In this document: piece after piece, positions 20,535-32,500 of the stretch | How positions within the stretch are numbered: the first letter of the stretch is position 1 | How the letters are laid out: each line of letters starts with the position of its first letter | DNA from: Aplectana chamaeleonis | Lineage: Eukaryota; Nematoda; Chromadorea; Rhabditida; Cosmocercidae | Length of the DNA: 64,000 nucleotides | Assembly: GCA_029168955.1 (NCBI GenBank) | Contig: JAPDOI010000370.1 | Location: 186,001 to 250,000 of the forward strand | Direction of reading: 5' to 3' | Translations under genes and position numbers: made by a program | Notes under the pieces: model-generated | Seen by the model: only the letters and a program-made list of their open reading frames with translations | Told to the model about the DNA's origin: nothing | Database searches by the model: none

Positions 20535-21821
20535 ACTCGAGGGGGGCAAGCCCCACTTCCACCAGGACGCCAGCCTTTCTTCCTTGTCAGGGCTGACGTC
20601 CTGGTGGGACAGGGCCGGCGCCTTCTTCCTCTCTTCGCTGCGGGACCGTCCCACCCCGGGTCTCACCCGCAGTGGTTACGCGGGTCATCCCAAACCCAAT
20701 AATTGGTTACCCCGGGATTTCCTATGTTCTCGTCGCTTCCTCATCATTCAAGATGATTTCTAACTTTATTATACTGATGAAACACTGGAGAGCCATGAAA
20801 ATTTATTACAGTAATCATAATACTCCTCATTTTAATGGTAGTCTACCCGAATGTTCACAGACGTATGCATAAGTACAAAGTGAGGCGGCTTCCACAATCT
20901 TCATTTTTTTAAAATTTCGCTGTAATACCTTTGCTAACACACACAGTCTTTGTTTATGAAAATCGTCGAATCTGAAGAAACAGTAATCTGTGGAAACCAC
21001 CTCACATAGAAAAAAACAATCGCAACTTTCACGGTTCAGATGTCCACCCAATAGGATACTAGCAAAGTGGCAGATCTATGAGGAAGGAAAAACAACATGT
21101 TACAGCATAACGATGCGAGTAGATGCCAAAGTTCCGCAGGTTCAACATTGCCTTCGCATTCCAATCGTTCCTCGTGCGGTCCCGAATTAACGTAGTCCTG
21201 CAAGGAAGACAATCTTCATCAGAAAGGCTGTATAACAAATTTCACTGCAAAAGAAACTACCTCCTGAGCTGTCTAATCACATCCACCATCAACGAAGGCG
21301 CACTTGTAATCGCGCACATCGCGCCTGAAAATCAAACTTTTAACTGGTGGTCAGGTGCTGCGAAGGAACGGTAAGAAATACATACCTATTGATGAGCTGA
21401 TAGCTTCTCGAACCCGTCTTCCATGGAGTTCAATCGGATCATTTCTGGAGGAGTTGCCTTCTTTCATCTCGGCAAGACGACGAAGATCCCACAAACAAAA
21501 ACATCAGAAGGTGAAATAGTTCCCTGAACACAACGTAAATGAATAGAGAACTTCGACCTACTGAGAGGAAGAAACGGATTTCTGAGTCGGAGTTGTGAAA
21601 GCAGAAGAATAATAATGAATTGGTGAAACTAATGACGAAAATGAGGGTTGAGATTGTGTGCTCCACCGTTGAAAACCTGCTCGATTCGCAAATCATGCAA
21701 CGCGGCGCAGAGGGCTGGCTCAACGGTGGTCGGAGCGCCGTCCCCCTCGAATCTCCGCCCACAATTACGGTTCCAGGCTGGCCCCTTGAGCGAAAATGAA
21801 CGAGGCTTGCCCCCCTCGAGT
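20535..21821. mobile_element. Possible 1.3 kb element bounded by 18 bp inverted repeats
   Basis: ACTCGAGGGGGGCAAGCC at 20,535-20,552 is the exact inverse of GGCTTGCCCCCCTCGAGT at 21,804-21,821. Just inside the left end is a hairpin, CCACCAGGACGCCAGCC (20,559-20,575) against GGCTGACGTCCTGGTGG (20,591-20,607). The interior holds open frames of 83 codons (plus, 21,123) and 107 codons (minus, 21,439-21,762) without recognisable domains. No target-site duplication is evident, so the element status is tentative. Confidence 0.45.
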
Positions 21822-21838
21822 GCCTGAGAATGTTGGTG

Positions 21839-22120
21839 TACTGTGCTTATCTGAGTCAAATTCCGGTCCGCAATTGCGTCTCCACACGCTTTGCGGCCGC
21901 ACGCGCCCGAGTCAGTCGGGTTTCCAGCGCCAAAGCCAACTCCATATGGCTTTTTATGCAGTTTTCTTACATTTTGTTTAGTTTCCAGTTTCTAAAGCCC
22001 ACCGAGAGTCAACAGATCGGCGGCTGCGGCGCTGGAAACTCTTCCGACTCGAAAGCGCGCTGCTGCAAAGCGTGCCGAGACGCTATTGCGGACCGGAATT
22101 TGACCCAGATAAGCACAGTA
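21839..22120. mobile_element. Long-TIR MITE (GGTCCGCAA family), well preserved
   Basis: The first 44 bases and the last 44 bases are inverted copies with about two mismatches (TACTGTGCTTATCTG at one end, CAGATAAGCACAGTA at the other; inside, AAATTCCGGTCCGCAAT). The inverted similarity continues, weaker, to roughly 95 bp per arm (CGCTTTGC, CGAGTC, TTTCCAGCGCC). The element is bounded by TA on both sides, as expected for a TA target duplication. It shares the ATTCCGGTCCGCAA core with the two elements at 7.5-8.0 kb. Confidence 0.75.
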
Positions 22121-22250
22121 TTTGATTTGAACCGAGGCAATGAGTACTTTTAGTTAAGCCTAAACGGTGGACTATACACCTGTGCTACAACACGGAAATT
22201 TAATGTCGGACGGTTGATGCGGAGGGTAGGTGAAGTCGAAAAAAGTACGT

Positions 22251-22311
22251 TCCGAGGTGGTAGAAGTAAAGAGAAGTTTATTTCCCTCTTATACAGAAAT
22301 GATTCTTAGTG
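22251..22311 (-). repeat. Degenerate inverted fragment of satellite A
   Basis: Read on the minus strand, this gives CTAAGAATCATTTCTGTATA followed by a GGGAAAT-like and TTCTCT...CCACC-like order. These are the landmarks CTAAAAATCATTTCTGTATA, GGTGGGAAATTAC and TTCTCTCGACCTCCACC of the 130 bp satellite monomer that starts ~330 bp to the right in the other orientation. Confidence 0.65.
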
Positions 22312-22315
22312 AGTT

Positions 22316-22601
22316 AGATTAACCCGTGAAAATGTGATTGGGTGAGGATTAGGTCCGGGGTGGTGGTCTAAGGTACTTCACAGCCCCAGGAAATAGTTTT
22401 TTGCTAGGTGTGAGGGAACGACAAAACCGACGATTCCCTCACACCTAAATGTATGAAACTAGGTGCGAGGGAATCGTCTACGTTTTCGTTCCCTCACACC
22501 TAGCAATTTTTTCGAAAAAGCCCTTTCCTGGGGCTGTGAAGTACCTTAGACTACTACCTCGGACCTAAGCCTTACCCAGTCACAGTTTCCCGGGTAAATC
22601 T
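22316..22601. mobile_element. 286 bp palindromic element at the edge of satellite A
   Basis: Arms 22,316-22,450 and 22,461-22,601 mirror each other almost throughout: GATTAACCCG / CGGGTAAATC at the tips, GGTACTTCACAGCCCCAGGA / TCCTGGGGCTGTGAAGTACC further in, and CTAGGTGTGAGGGAACGA / CGTTCCCTCACACCTAG near the centre. It separates the inverted satellite A fragment on its left from the main array on its right. Non-coding. Confidence 0.85.
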
Positions 22602-22624
22602 TTTTTACAAAGGATATAATTTCA

Positions 22625-25600
22625 GTAGAGAAAATTTTGTTAACATTTTTTTTGGTACCAAAAAAGTAGGTCCCAAAAAGTCGCAAATGTTCTAAAAATC
22701 ATTTCTGTATAGGTGGGAAATTACTTATTCTCGACCTCCACCGCCAGCGGACTCGGATCACTTGAGAAAAAAAAATTTTTTTTGGTTCCAAAAAAGTAGG
22801 TTCCAAAATGTTGCAAACGTTCTAAAAATCATTTCTGTATAGGTGGGAAATTACCTTCTCTCGACCTCCACCACGAGCGGACTCAAGATCACTTGAGAAA
22901 AAAAAATTTTTTTTGGTTCCAAAAAAGTAGGTTCCAAAATGTTGCAAACGTTCTAAAAATCATTTCTGTATAGGTGGGAAATTACCTTCTCTCGACCTCC
23001 ACCACCAGCGGACTCGGATCACCTGAGAAGAAATATATTTTTCTGGTTCCAAAAAAGTAGGTCCCAAAAAGTTGCAAATGCTCTAAAAATCATTTCTGTA
23101 TAGGTGGGAAATTACCTTCTCTCGACCTCCACCACCAGCGGACTCGGATCACCCGAGAAAAAAAATATTTTTCTGGTTCCAAAAAAGTAGGTTCCAAAAT
23201 GTTGCAAAGGTTCTAAAAATCATTTCTGTATAGGTGGGAAATTACTTATTCTCGACCTCCACCGCCAGCGGACTCGGATCACTTGAGAAAAAAAATATTT
23301 TTCTGGTTCCAAAAAAGTAGGTCCCAAAAAGTTGCAAATGCTCTAAAAACCATTTCTGTATAGGTGGGAAATTACTTATTCTCGACCTCCACCGCCAGCG
23401 GACTCGGATCACTTGAGAAAAAAAATATTTTTCTGGTTCCAAAAAAGTAGGCCCCAAAAAGTTGCAAATGCTCTAAAAACCATTTCTGTATAGGTGGGAA
23501 ATTACTTATTCTCGACCTCCACCACCAGCGGACTCGGATCACCTGAAAAAAAAAATATTTTTCTGGTTCCAAAAAAGTAGGTCCCAAAAAGTTGCAAATG
23601 CTCTAAAAACCATTTCTGTATAGGTGGGAAATTACCTTTTCTCGACATCCACCGCCAGCGGACTCGGATCACTTGAGAAAAAAAATATTTTTTTTGGTAC
23701 CAAAGAAGTTGGTCCCAAAAAGTTGCAACTGTTCTAAAAATCATTTCTGTATAGGTGGGAAATTACCTTTTCTCGACCTCCGCCGCCAGCGGACTCGGAT
23801 CACCTGAGAAAAAATTTTTTTTTGGTTCCAAAAAAGTAGGTCCCAAAAAGTTGCAAATGCTCTAAAAACCATTTCTGTATAGGTGGGAAATTACTTATTC
23901 TCGACCTCCACCGCCAGCGGACTCGGATCACCTGAGAAGAAATATATTTTTCTGGTTCCAAAAAAGTAGGTCCCAAAAAGTTGCAAATGCTCTAAAAACC
24001 ATTTCTGTATAGGTGGGAAATTACTTATTCTCGACCTCCACCGCCAGCGGACTCGGATCACTTGAGAAAAAAAAAATATTTTTCTGGTTCCAAAAAAGTA
24101 GGTCCCAAAAAGTTGCAAATGCTCTAAAAACCATTTCTGTATAGGTGGGAAATTACTTATTCTCGACCTCCACCGCCAGCGGACTCGGATCACTTGAGAA
24201 AAAAAAATTTTTTGGCTCCAAAAAAGTAGGCCCCAAAAAGTTGCAAATGCTCTAAAAACCATTTCTGTATAGGTGGGAAATTACCTTTTCTCGACCTCCG
24301 CCGCCAGCGGACTCGGATCACCTGAGAAAAAAAATTTTTTTGGTTCCAAAAAAGTAGGTCCCAAAAAGTTGCAAATGCTCTAAAAATCATTTCTGTATAG
24401 GTGGGAAATTACCTTCTCTCGACCTCCACCACCAGCGGACTCGGATCACCTGAGAAAAAAAAAATTTTTCTGGTTCCAAAAAAGTAGGTTCCAAAAAGTT
24501 GCAAATGCTCTAAAAATCATTTCTGTATAGGTGGGAAATTACCTTCTCTCGACCTCCACCACCAGCGGACTCGGATCACCCGAGAAAAAAAATATTTTTC
24601 TGGTTCCAAAAAAGTAGGTTCCAAAAAGTTGCAAATGTTCTAAAAATCATTTCTGTATAGGTGAAATTACCTTCTCTCGACCTCCACCACCAGCGGACTC
24701 GGATCACCCGAGAAAAAAATATTTTCTGGTTCCAAAAAGTAGGTTCCAAAAATGTTGCAAATGTTCTAAAAATCATTTCTGTATAGGTGGGAAATTACCT
24801 TCTCTCGACCTCCACCACCAGCGGACTCGGATCACCTGAGAAAAAAATATTTTCTGGTTCCAAAAAGTAGGTTCCAAAAGGTTGCACATGTGCTAAAAAT
24901 CATTTCTGTATAGGTGGAAATTACCTTCTCTCGACCTCCACCACCAGCGGACTCGGATCACCTGAGAAAAAAAATATTTTTCTGGTTCCAAAAAAGTAGG
25001 TCCCAAAAAGTTGCAAATGCTCTAAAAATCATTTCTGTATAGGTGGGAAATTACCTTCTCTCGACCTCCACCACCAGCGGACTCGGATCACCCGAGAAAA
25101 AAAATATTTTTCTGGTTCCAAAAAAGTAGGTTCCAAAATGTTGCAAATGTTCTAAAAATCATTTCTGTATAGGTGGGAAATTACCTTCTCTCGACCTCCA
25201 CCACCAGCGGACTCGGATCACCTGAGAAAAAAAATATTTTTCTGGTTCCAAAAAAGTAGGTTCCAAAATGTTGCAAACGTTCTAAAAATCATTTCTGTAT
25301 AGGTGGGAAATTACCTTCTCTCGACCTCCACCACCAGCGGACTCGGATCACCCGAGAAAAAAAATATTTTTCTGGTTCCAAAAAAGTAGGTCCCAAAAAG
25401 TTGCAAATGCTCTAAAAACCATTTCTGTATAGGTGGGAAATTACTTATTCTCGACCTCCACCGCCAGCGGACTCGGATCACCTGAGAAAAAAAATATTTT
25501 TCTGGTTCCAAAAAAGTAGGTCCCAAAAAGTTGCAAATGCTCTAAAAACCATTTCTGTATAGGTGGGAAATTACCTTTTCTCGACCTCCGCCGCCAGCGG

Positions 25601-28600
25601 ACTCGGATCACTTGAGAAAAAAAATATTTTTTTTGGTACCAAAGAAGTTGGTCCCAAAAAGTTGCAACTGTTCTAAAAATCATTTCTGTATAGGTGGGAA
25701 ATTACCTTCTCTCGACCTCCACCACCAGCGGACTCGGATCACCTGAGAAAAAAAATATTTTTCTGGTTCCAAAAAAGTAGGTTCCAAAATGTTGCAAACG
25801 TTCTAAAAATCATTTCTGTATAGGTGGGAAATTACCTTTTCTCGACCTCCACCACCAGCGGACTCGGATCACCTGAGAAAAAAAAATATTTTTGGTTCCA
25901 AAAAAGTAGGTCCCAAAAAGTTGCAAATGCTCTAAAAATCATTTCTGTATAGGTGGGAAATTACCTTCTCTCGACCTCCACCACCAGCGGACTCGGATCA
26001 CCTGAGAAAAAAAATATTTTTCTGGTTCCAAAAAAGTAGGTTCCAAAATGTTGCAAACGTTCTAAAAATCATTTCTGTATAGGTGGGAAATTACCTATTC
26101 TCGACCTCCACCACCAGCGGACTAGGATCACCTGAGAAAAAAAATATTTTTCTGGTTCCAAAAAAGTAGGTCCCAAAAAGTTGCAAATGCTCTAAAAACC
26201 ATTTCTGTATAGGTGGGAAATTACTTATTCTCGTCCTCCACCGCCACCGAACTCTGATCACCTGAGAAAAAAAATATGTTTCTGGTTCCAAAAAAGTAGG
26301 TCCCAAAAAGTTGCAAATGCTCTAAAAACCATCTCTGTATAGGTGGGAAATTACTTATTCTCGACCTCCACCGCCACCGAACTCTGATCACCTGAGAAAA
26401 AAAATGTTTCTGGTTCCAAAAAAGTAGGTCCCAAAAAGTTGCAAATGCTCTAAAAACCATTTCTGTATAGGTGGGAAATTACCTATTCTCGACCTCCACC
26501 ACCAGCGGACTAGGATCACCTGAGAAAAAAAAAATATGTTTCTGGTTCCAAAAAAGTAGGTCCCAAAAAGTTGCAAATGCTCTAAAAACCATTTCTGTAT
26601 AGGTGGGAAATTACTTATTCTCGTCCTCCACCGCCACCGAACTCTGATCACCTGAGAAAAAAAATATGTTTCTGGTTCCAAAAAGTAGGTCCCAAAAAAG
26701 TTGCAAATGCTCTAAAAACCATTTCTGTATAGGTGGGAAATTACTTATTCTCGACCTCCACCGCCACCGAACTCTGATCACCTGAGAAAAAAAATATGTT
26801 TCTGGTTCCAAAAAAGTAGGTCCCAAAAGTTGCAAATGCTCTAAAAACCATTTCTGTATAGGTGGGAAATTACTTTATTCTCGACCTCCACCGCCACCGA
26901 ACTCTGATCACCTGAGAAAAAAAATATGTTTCTGGTTCCAAAAAAGTAGGTCCCAAAAAGTTGCAAATGCTCTAAAAACCATTTCTGTATAGGTGGGAAA
27001 TTACTTATTCTCGTCCTCCACCGCCACCGAACTCTGATCACCTGAGAAAAAAAAATATGTTTCTGGTTCCAAAAAAGTAGGTCCCAAAAAGTTGCAAATG
27101 CTCTAAAAACCATTTCTGTATAGGTGGGAAATTACTTATTCTCGACCTCCACCGCCACCGAACTCTGATCACCTGAGAAAAAAATGTTTCTGGTTCCAAA
27201 AAGTAGGTCCCAAAAAGTTGCAAATGCTCTAAAAACCATTTCTGTATAGGTGGGAAATTACTTATTCTCGACCTCCACCGCCACCGAACTCTGATCACCT
27301 GAGAAAAAAAATGTTTCTGCTTCCAAAAAAGTAGGTCCCAAAAAGTTGCAAATGCTCTAAAAACCATTTCTGTATAGGTGGGAAATTACTTATTCTCGTC
27401 CTCCACCGCCACCGAACTCTCATCACCTGAGAAAAAAAAATTTTTTTGGTTCCAAAAAAGTAGGTCCCAAAAAGTTGCAAATGCTCTAAAAACCATTTCT
27501 GTATAGGTGGGAAATTACTTATTCTCGTCCTCCACCGCCACCGAACTCTGATCACCTGAGAAAAAAAATATGTTTCTGGTTCCAAAAAAGTAGGTCCCAA
27601 AAAGTTGCAAATGCTCTAAAAACCATTTCTGTATAGGTGGGAAATTACTTATTCTCGACCTCCACCGCCACCGAACTCTGATCACCTGAGAAAAAAAATA
27701 TGTTTCTGGTTCCAAAAAAGTAGGTCCCAAAAAGTTGCAAATGCTCTAAAAACCATTTCTGTATAGGTGGGAAAATACTTATTCTCGACCTCCACCGCCA
27801 CCGAACTCCTGATCACCTGAGAAAAAAATATGTTTCTGGTTCCAAAAAGTAGGTCCCAAAAAGTTGCAAATGCTCTAAAAACCATTTCTGTATAGGTGGG
27901 AAATTACTTATTCTCGTCCTCCACCGCCACCGAACTCTGATCACCTGAGAAAAAAAAATATGTTTCTGGTTCCAAAAAAGTAGGTCCCAAAAAGTTGCAA
28001 ATGCTCTAAAAACCATTTCTGTATAGGTGGGAAATTACTTATTCTCGTCCTCCACCGCCACCGAACTCTGATCACCTGAGAAAAAAAATATGTTTCTGGT
28101 TCCAAAAAAGTAGGTCCCAAAAAGTTGCAAATGCTCTAAAAACCATCTCTGTATAGGTGGGAAATTACTTATTCTCGACCTCCACCGCCACCGAACTCTG
28201 ATCACCTGAGAAAAAAATATGTTTCTGGTTCCAAAAGTAGGTCCCAAAAGTTGCAAATGCTCTAAAAACCATTTCTGTATAGGTGGGAAATTACTTATTC
28301 TCGTCCTCCACCGCCACCGAACTCTGATCACCTGAGAAAAAAAATATGTTTCTGGTTCCAAAAAAGTAGGTCCCAAAAAGTTGCAAATGCTCTAAAAACC
28401 ATCTCTGTATAGGTGGGAAATTACTTATTCTCGTCCTCCACCGCCACCGAACTCTGATCACCTGAGAAAAAAAATATGTTTCTGGTTCCAAAAAAGTAGG
28501 TCCCAAAAAGTTGCAAATGCTCTAAAAACCATTTCTGTATAGGTGGGAAATTACTTATTCTCGTCCTCCACCGCCACCGAACTCTGATCACCTGAGAAAA

Positions 28601-28737
28601 AAAATATGTTTCTGGTTCCAAAAAAGTAGGTCCCAAAAAGTTGCAAATGCTCTAAAAACCATTTCTGTATAGGTGGGAAATTACTTATTCTCGTCCTCCA
28701 CCGCCACCGAACTCTGATCACCTGAGAAAAAATATAT
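22625..28737. repeat. Satellite A: 130 bp tandem array, ~47 monomers
   Basis: Each monomer contains, in order, a poly-A/poly-T hinge (GAGAAAAAAAATATTTTTCT), GGTTCCAAAAAAGTAGGTCC, CAAAAAGTTGCAAATGCTCT, CATTTCTGTATAGGTGGGAA and TTCTCGACCTCCACC, then a GATCACCTGAG end. All monomers are head-to-tail. Length varies by 1-4 bp, mostly in the A/T runs. Up to ~26.2 kb the monomers carry CAGCGGACTCGGATCAC. From ~26.23 kb nearly all carry CACCGAACTCTGATCAC and TATGTTTCT. Open frames of 66-123 codons on the minus strand are periodic by-products: 130 is not a multiple of three and the peptides simply cycle through frames. Confidence 0.95.
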
Positions 28738-29555
28738 TGGCCTTTGGCCGAGTTTTTATCTGATCGTGAGGGATTCAATTTGTTAGGGAAAGCCACTTGG
28801 TTTTCGAGCAGAGCGCGGCAAAGCGAAGCGAATCCCCGGCTTATGGTTCCCGTACAGAGCGCCGTGAAGCAGTGCTTTGGCCGAGTTTTTTTCCTGATTG
28901 TGAGAGATTCAGTTTGTTCGGGAAAGCCACTTGGTTTTCGAGCAGAGCGCGGCGAAGCGACGCGAATCCCCGTCTCATGGTTACCGGACAGAGCGCCGTG
29001 AAGCAGTGCTTTGGCCGAGTTTTTTTCCTGATTGTGAGAGATTCAGTTTGTTCGGGAAAGCCACTTGGTTTTCGAGCAGAGCGCGGCAAAGCGAAGCGAA
29101 TCCCCGGCTTATGGTTCCCGTACAGAGCGCCGTGAAGCAGTGCTTTGGCCGAGTTTTTTTCCTGATTGTGAGAGATTCAATTTGTTCGGGAAAGCCACTT
29201 AGTTTTCGAGCAGAGCGCGGCGAAGCGACGCGAATCCCCGTCTCATGGTTACCGGACAGAGCGCCGTGAAGCAGTGCTTTGGCCGAGTTTTTTTCCTGAT
29301 TGTGAGAGATTCAATTTGTTCGGGAAAGCCACTTAGTTTTCGAGCAGAGCGCGGCGAAGCGACGCGAATCCCCGTCTCATGGTTACCGGACAGAGCGCCG
29401 TGAAGCAGTGCTTTGGCCGAGTTTTTTTCCTGATTGTGAGAGATTCAATTTGTTCGGGAAAGCCACTTGGTTTTCGAGCAGAGCGCGGCGAAGCGACGCG
29501 AATCCCCGTCTCATGGTTACCGGACAGAGCGCCGTGAAGCAGTGCTTTGGCCGGG
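28738..29555. repeat. Satellite C, left flank: ~133 bp monomers, about six copies
   Basis: The monomer runs GAGAGATTCAATTTGTTCGG, GAAAGCCACTTGGTTTTCGA, GCAGAGCGCGGCGAAGCG, ACGCGAATCCCCGTCTCATG, GTTACCGGACAGAGCGCCGT, GAAGCAGTGCTTTGGCCGAG, then TTTTTTTCCTGATTGT. The junction with satellite A at ~28,737 is abrupt (GAGAAAAAATATAT against TGGCCTTTGGCCGAG). Monomers here alternate between GGCGAAGCGACGCG and GGCAAAGCGAAGCG versions. The last units before 29.56 kb grade into satellite B. Confidence 0.93.
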
Positions 29556-32500
29556 TTTTCCTGATTGTGAGGAATTTAATTTGTTCGGAAAGCCACACAG
29601 TTTCCGAGCAGAGCGCGGCGAAGCGGCGCTTTGGCCGGGGGTTTTCCTGATCGTGAGGAATTTAATTTGTTCAAAAAGCCACACAGTTACCGGACAGAGC
29701 GCCGTGAAGCGGCGCTTTGGCCGGGTTTTTTCCTGATTGTGAGAGATTTAATTTGTTCAAAAAGCCACACAGTTTCCGGACAGAGCGCGGCGAAGCGGCG
29801 CTTTGGCCGGGGTTTTCCTGATCGTGAGGAATTTAATTTGTTCGGGAAAGCCACACAGTTTCCGTACAGAGCGCGGCGAAGCGGCGCTTTGGCCGGGGTT
29901 TTCCTGATCGTGAGGAATTTAATTTGTTCAAAAAGCCACACAGTTTCCGGACAGAGCGCGGCGAAGCGGCGCTTTGGCCGGGGTTTTCCTGATCGTGAGG
30001 AATTTAATTTGTTCAGGAAAGCCACGCGGTTTTCGAGCAGAGCGCGGCAAAGCGAAGCGAATCCCGGCTTATGGTTCCCGTACAGAGCGCCGTGAAGCGG
30101 CGCTTTGGCCGAGTTTTTTCCTGATCGTGAGAGATTTAATTTGTTCAAAAAGCCACACAGTTTCCGTACAGAGCGCGGCGAAGCGGCGCTTTGGCCGGGG
30201 TTTTCCTGATCGTGAGGAATTTAATTTGTTCAAAAAGCCACACAGTTTCCGGACAGAGCGCGGCGAAGCGGCGCTTTGGCCGAGGTTTTCCTGATCGTGA
30301 GGAATTTAATTTGTTCAAAAAGCCACACAGTTTCCGTACAGAGCGCGGCGAAGCGGCGCTTTGGCCGGGTTTTCCTGATCGTGAGAATTTAATTTGTTCA
30401 GAAAAGCCACAAAGTTTCCGGACAGAGCGCGGCGAAGCGGCGCTTTGGCCGAGGTTTTCCTGATCGTGAGAGATTTAATTTGTTCAGAAAAGCCACAAAG
30501 TCTCTGGACAGAGCGCGGCGAACCGGCGCTCTGGCCGGGTTTTCCTGATCGTGAGGAATTTAATTTGTTCAAAAAAGCCACACAGTTTCCGGACAGAGCG
30601 CGGCGAAGCGGCTCTTTGGCCGTGGTTTTTCTGATCGTGAGGAATTTAATTTGTTCAAAAAAGCCACACAGTTTCCGGACAGAGCGCGGCGAAGCGGCGC
30701 TTTGGCCGGGGGTTTCCTGATCGTGAGGAATTTAATTTGTTCAAAAAAGCCACACAGTTTCCGGACAGAGCGCGGCGAAGCGGCGCTTTGGCCGGGGGTT
30801 TCCTGATCGTGAGGAATTTAATTTGTTCAAAAGCCACACAGTTTCCGGACAGAGCGCGGCTAAGCGGCTCTTTGGCCGGGGTTTTCCTGATCGTGAGGAA
30901 TTTTATTTGTTCAAAAAAGCCACACAGTTTCCGTACAGAGCGCGGCGAAGCGGCGCTTTGGCCGGGGTTTTCCTGATCGCGAGGAATTTAATTTGTTCAA
31001 AAAAGCCACACAGTTTCCGTACAGAGCGCGGCGAAGCGGCGCTTTGGCCGGGGTTTTCCTGATCGTGAGGAATTTAATTTGTTCAAAAAAGCCACACAGT
31101 TTCCGGACAGAGCGCGGCGAAGCGGCTCTTTGGCCGGGGTTTTCCTGATCGTGAGGAATTTAATTTGTTCAAAAAAGCCACACAGTTTCCGTACAGAGCG
31201 CGGCGAAGCGGCGCTTTGGCCGGGGTTTTCCTGATCGTGAGGAATTTAATTTGTTCAACAAAGCCACACAGTTTCCGGACAGAGCGCGGCGAAGCGGCGC
31301 TTTGGCCGGGGTTTTCCTGATTGTTAGAGATTTAATTTGTTCAAAAGCCACACAGTTTCCGTGCAGAGCGCGGCGAAGCGGCGCTTTGGCCGGGGTTTTC
31401 CTGATCGTGAGGAATTTAATTTGTTCAAAAAAGGCACACAGTTTCCGGACAGAGCGCGGCGAAGCGGCGCTTTGGCCGGGTTTTCCTGATCGTGAGGAAT
31501 TTAATTTGTTCAAAAAGCCACACAGTTTCCGGACAGAGCGCGGCGAAGCGGCGCTTTGGCCGTTGTTTTCCTGATCGTGAGGAATTTTATTTGTTCAAAA
31601 AAGCCACACAGTTTCCGGACAGAGCGCGGCGAAGCGGCTCTTTGGCCGTGGTTTTCCTGATCGTGAGGAATTTAATTTGTTCAAAAAAGCCACACAGTTT
31701 CCGGACAGAGCGCGGCGAAGCGGCGCTTTGGCCGGGGTTTTCCTGATCGTGAGGAATTTAATTTGTTCAAAAAAGCCACACAGTTTCCGTACAGAGCGCG
31801 GCGAAGCGGCTCTTTGGCCGGGGGTTTCCTGATCGTGAGGAATTTAATTTGTTCAAAAAAGCCACACAGTTTCCGGACAGAGCGCGGCGAAGCGGCTCTT
31901 TGGCCGGGGGTTTCCTGATCGTGAGGAATTTAATTTGTTCAAAAAAGCCACACAGTTTCCGGACAGAGCGCGGCGAAGCGGCGCTTTGGCCGGGGTTTTC
32001 CTGATCGTGAGGAATTTAATTTGTTCAAAAAAGCCACACAGTTTCCGGACAGAGCGCGGCGAAGCGGCGCTTTGGCCGGGGTTTTCCTGATCGTGAGGAA
32101 TTTAATTTGTTCAAAAAAGCCACACAGTTTCCGTACAGAGCGCGGCGAAGCGGCGCTTTGGCCGGGGTTTTCCTGATCGTGAGGAATTTAATTTGTTCAA
32201 AAAAGCCACACAGTTTCCGGACAGAGCGCGGCGAAGCGGCGCTTTGGCCGGGGTTTTCCTGATCGTGAGGAATTTAATTTGTTCAAAAAAGCCACACAGT
32301 TTCCGGACAGAGCGCGGCGAAGCGGCGCTTTGGCCGGGGTTTTCCTGATCGTGAGGAATTTAATTTGTTCAACAAAGCCACACAGTTTCCGTACAGAGCG
32401 CGGCGAAGCGGCGCTTTGGCCGGGGGTGTCCTGATCGTGAGGAATTTAATTTGTTCAAAAAGCCACACAGTTTCCGGACAGAGCGCGGCGAAGCGGCGCT

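Noticed and set aside
20535..21821. Degraded transposase in the 1.3 kb element
   Set aside because: The open frames of 83 and 107 codons show no DDE/DDD pattern or helix-turn-helix that I can recognise.
22625..28737. Minus-strand open frames of 66-123 codons with aromatic-rich repeats
   Set aside because: The 130 bp monomer cycles through frames and the same peptides recur in overlapping copies. They are satellite by-products.
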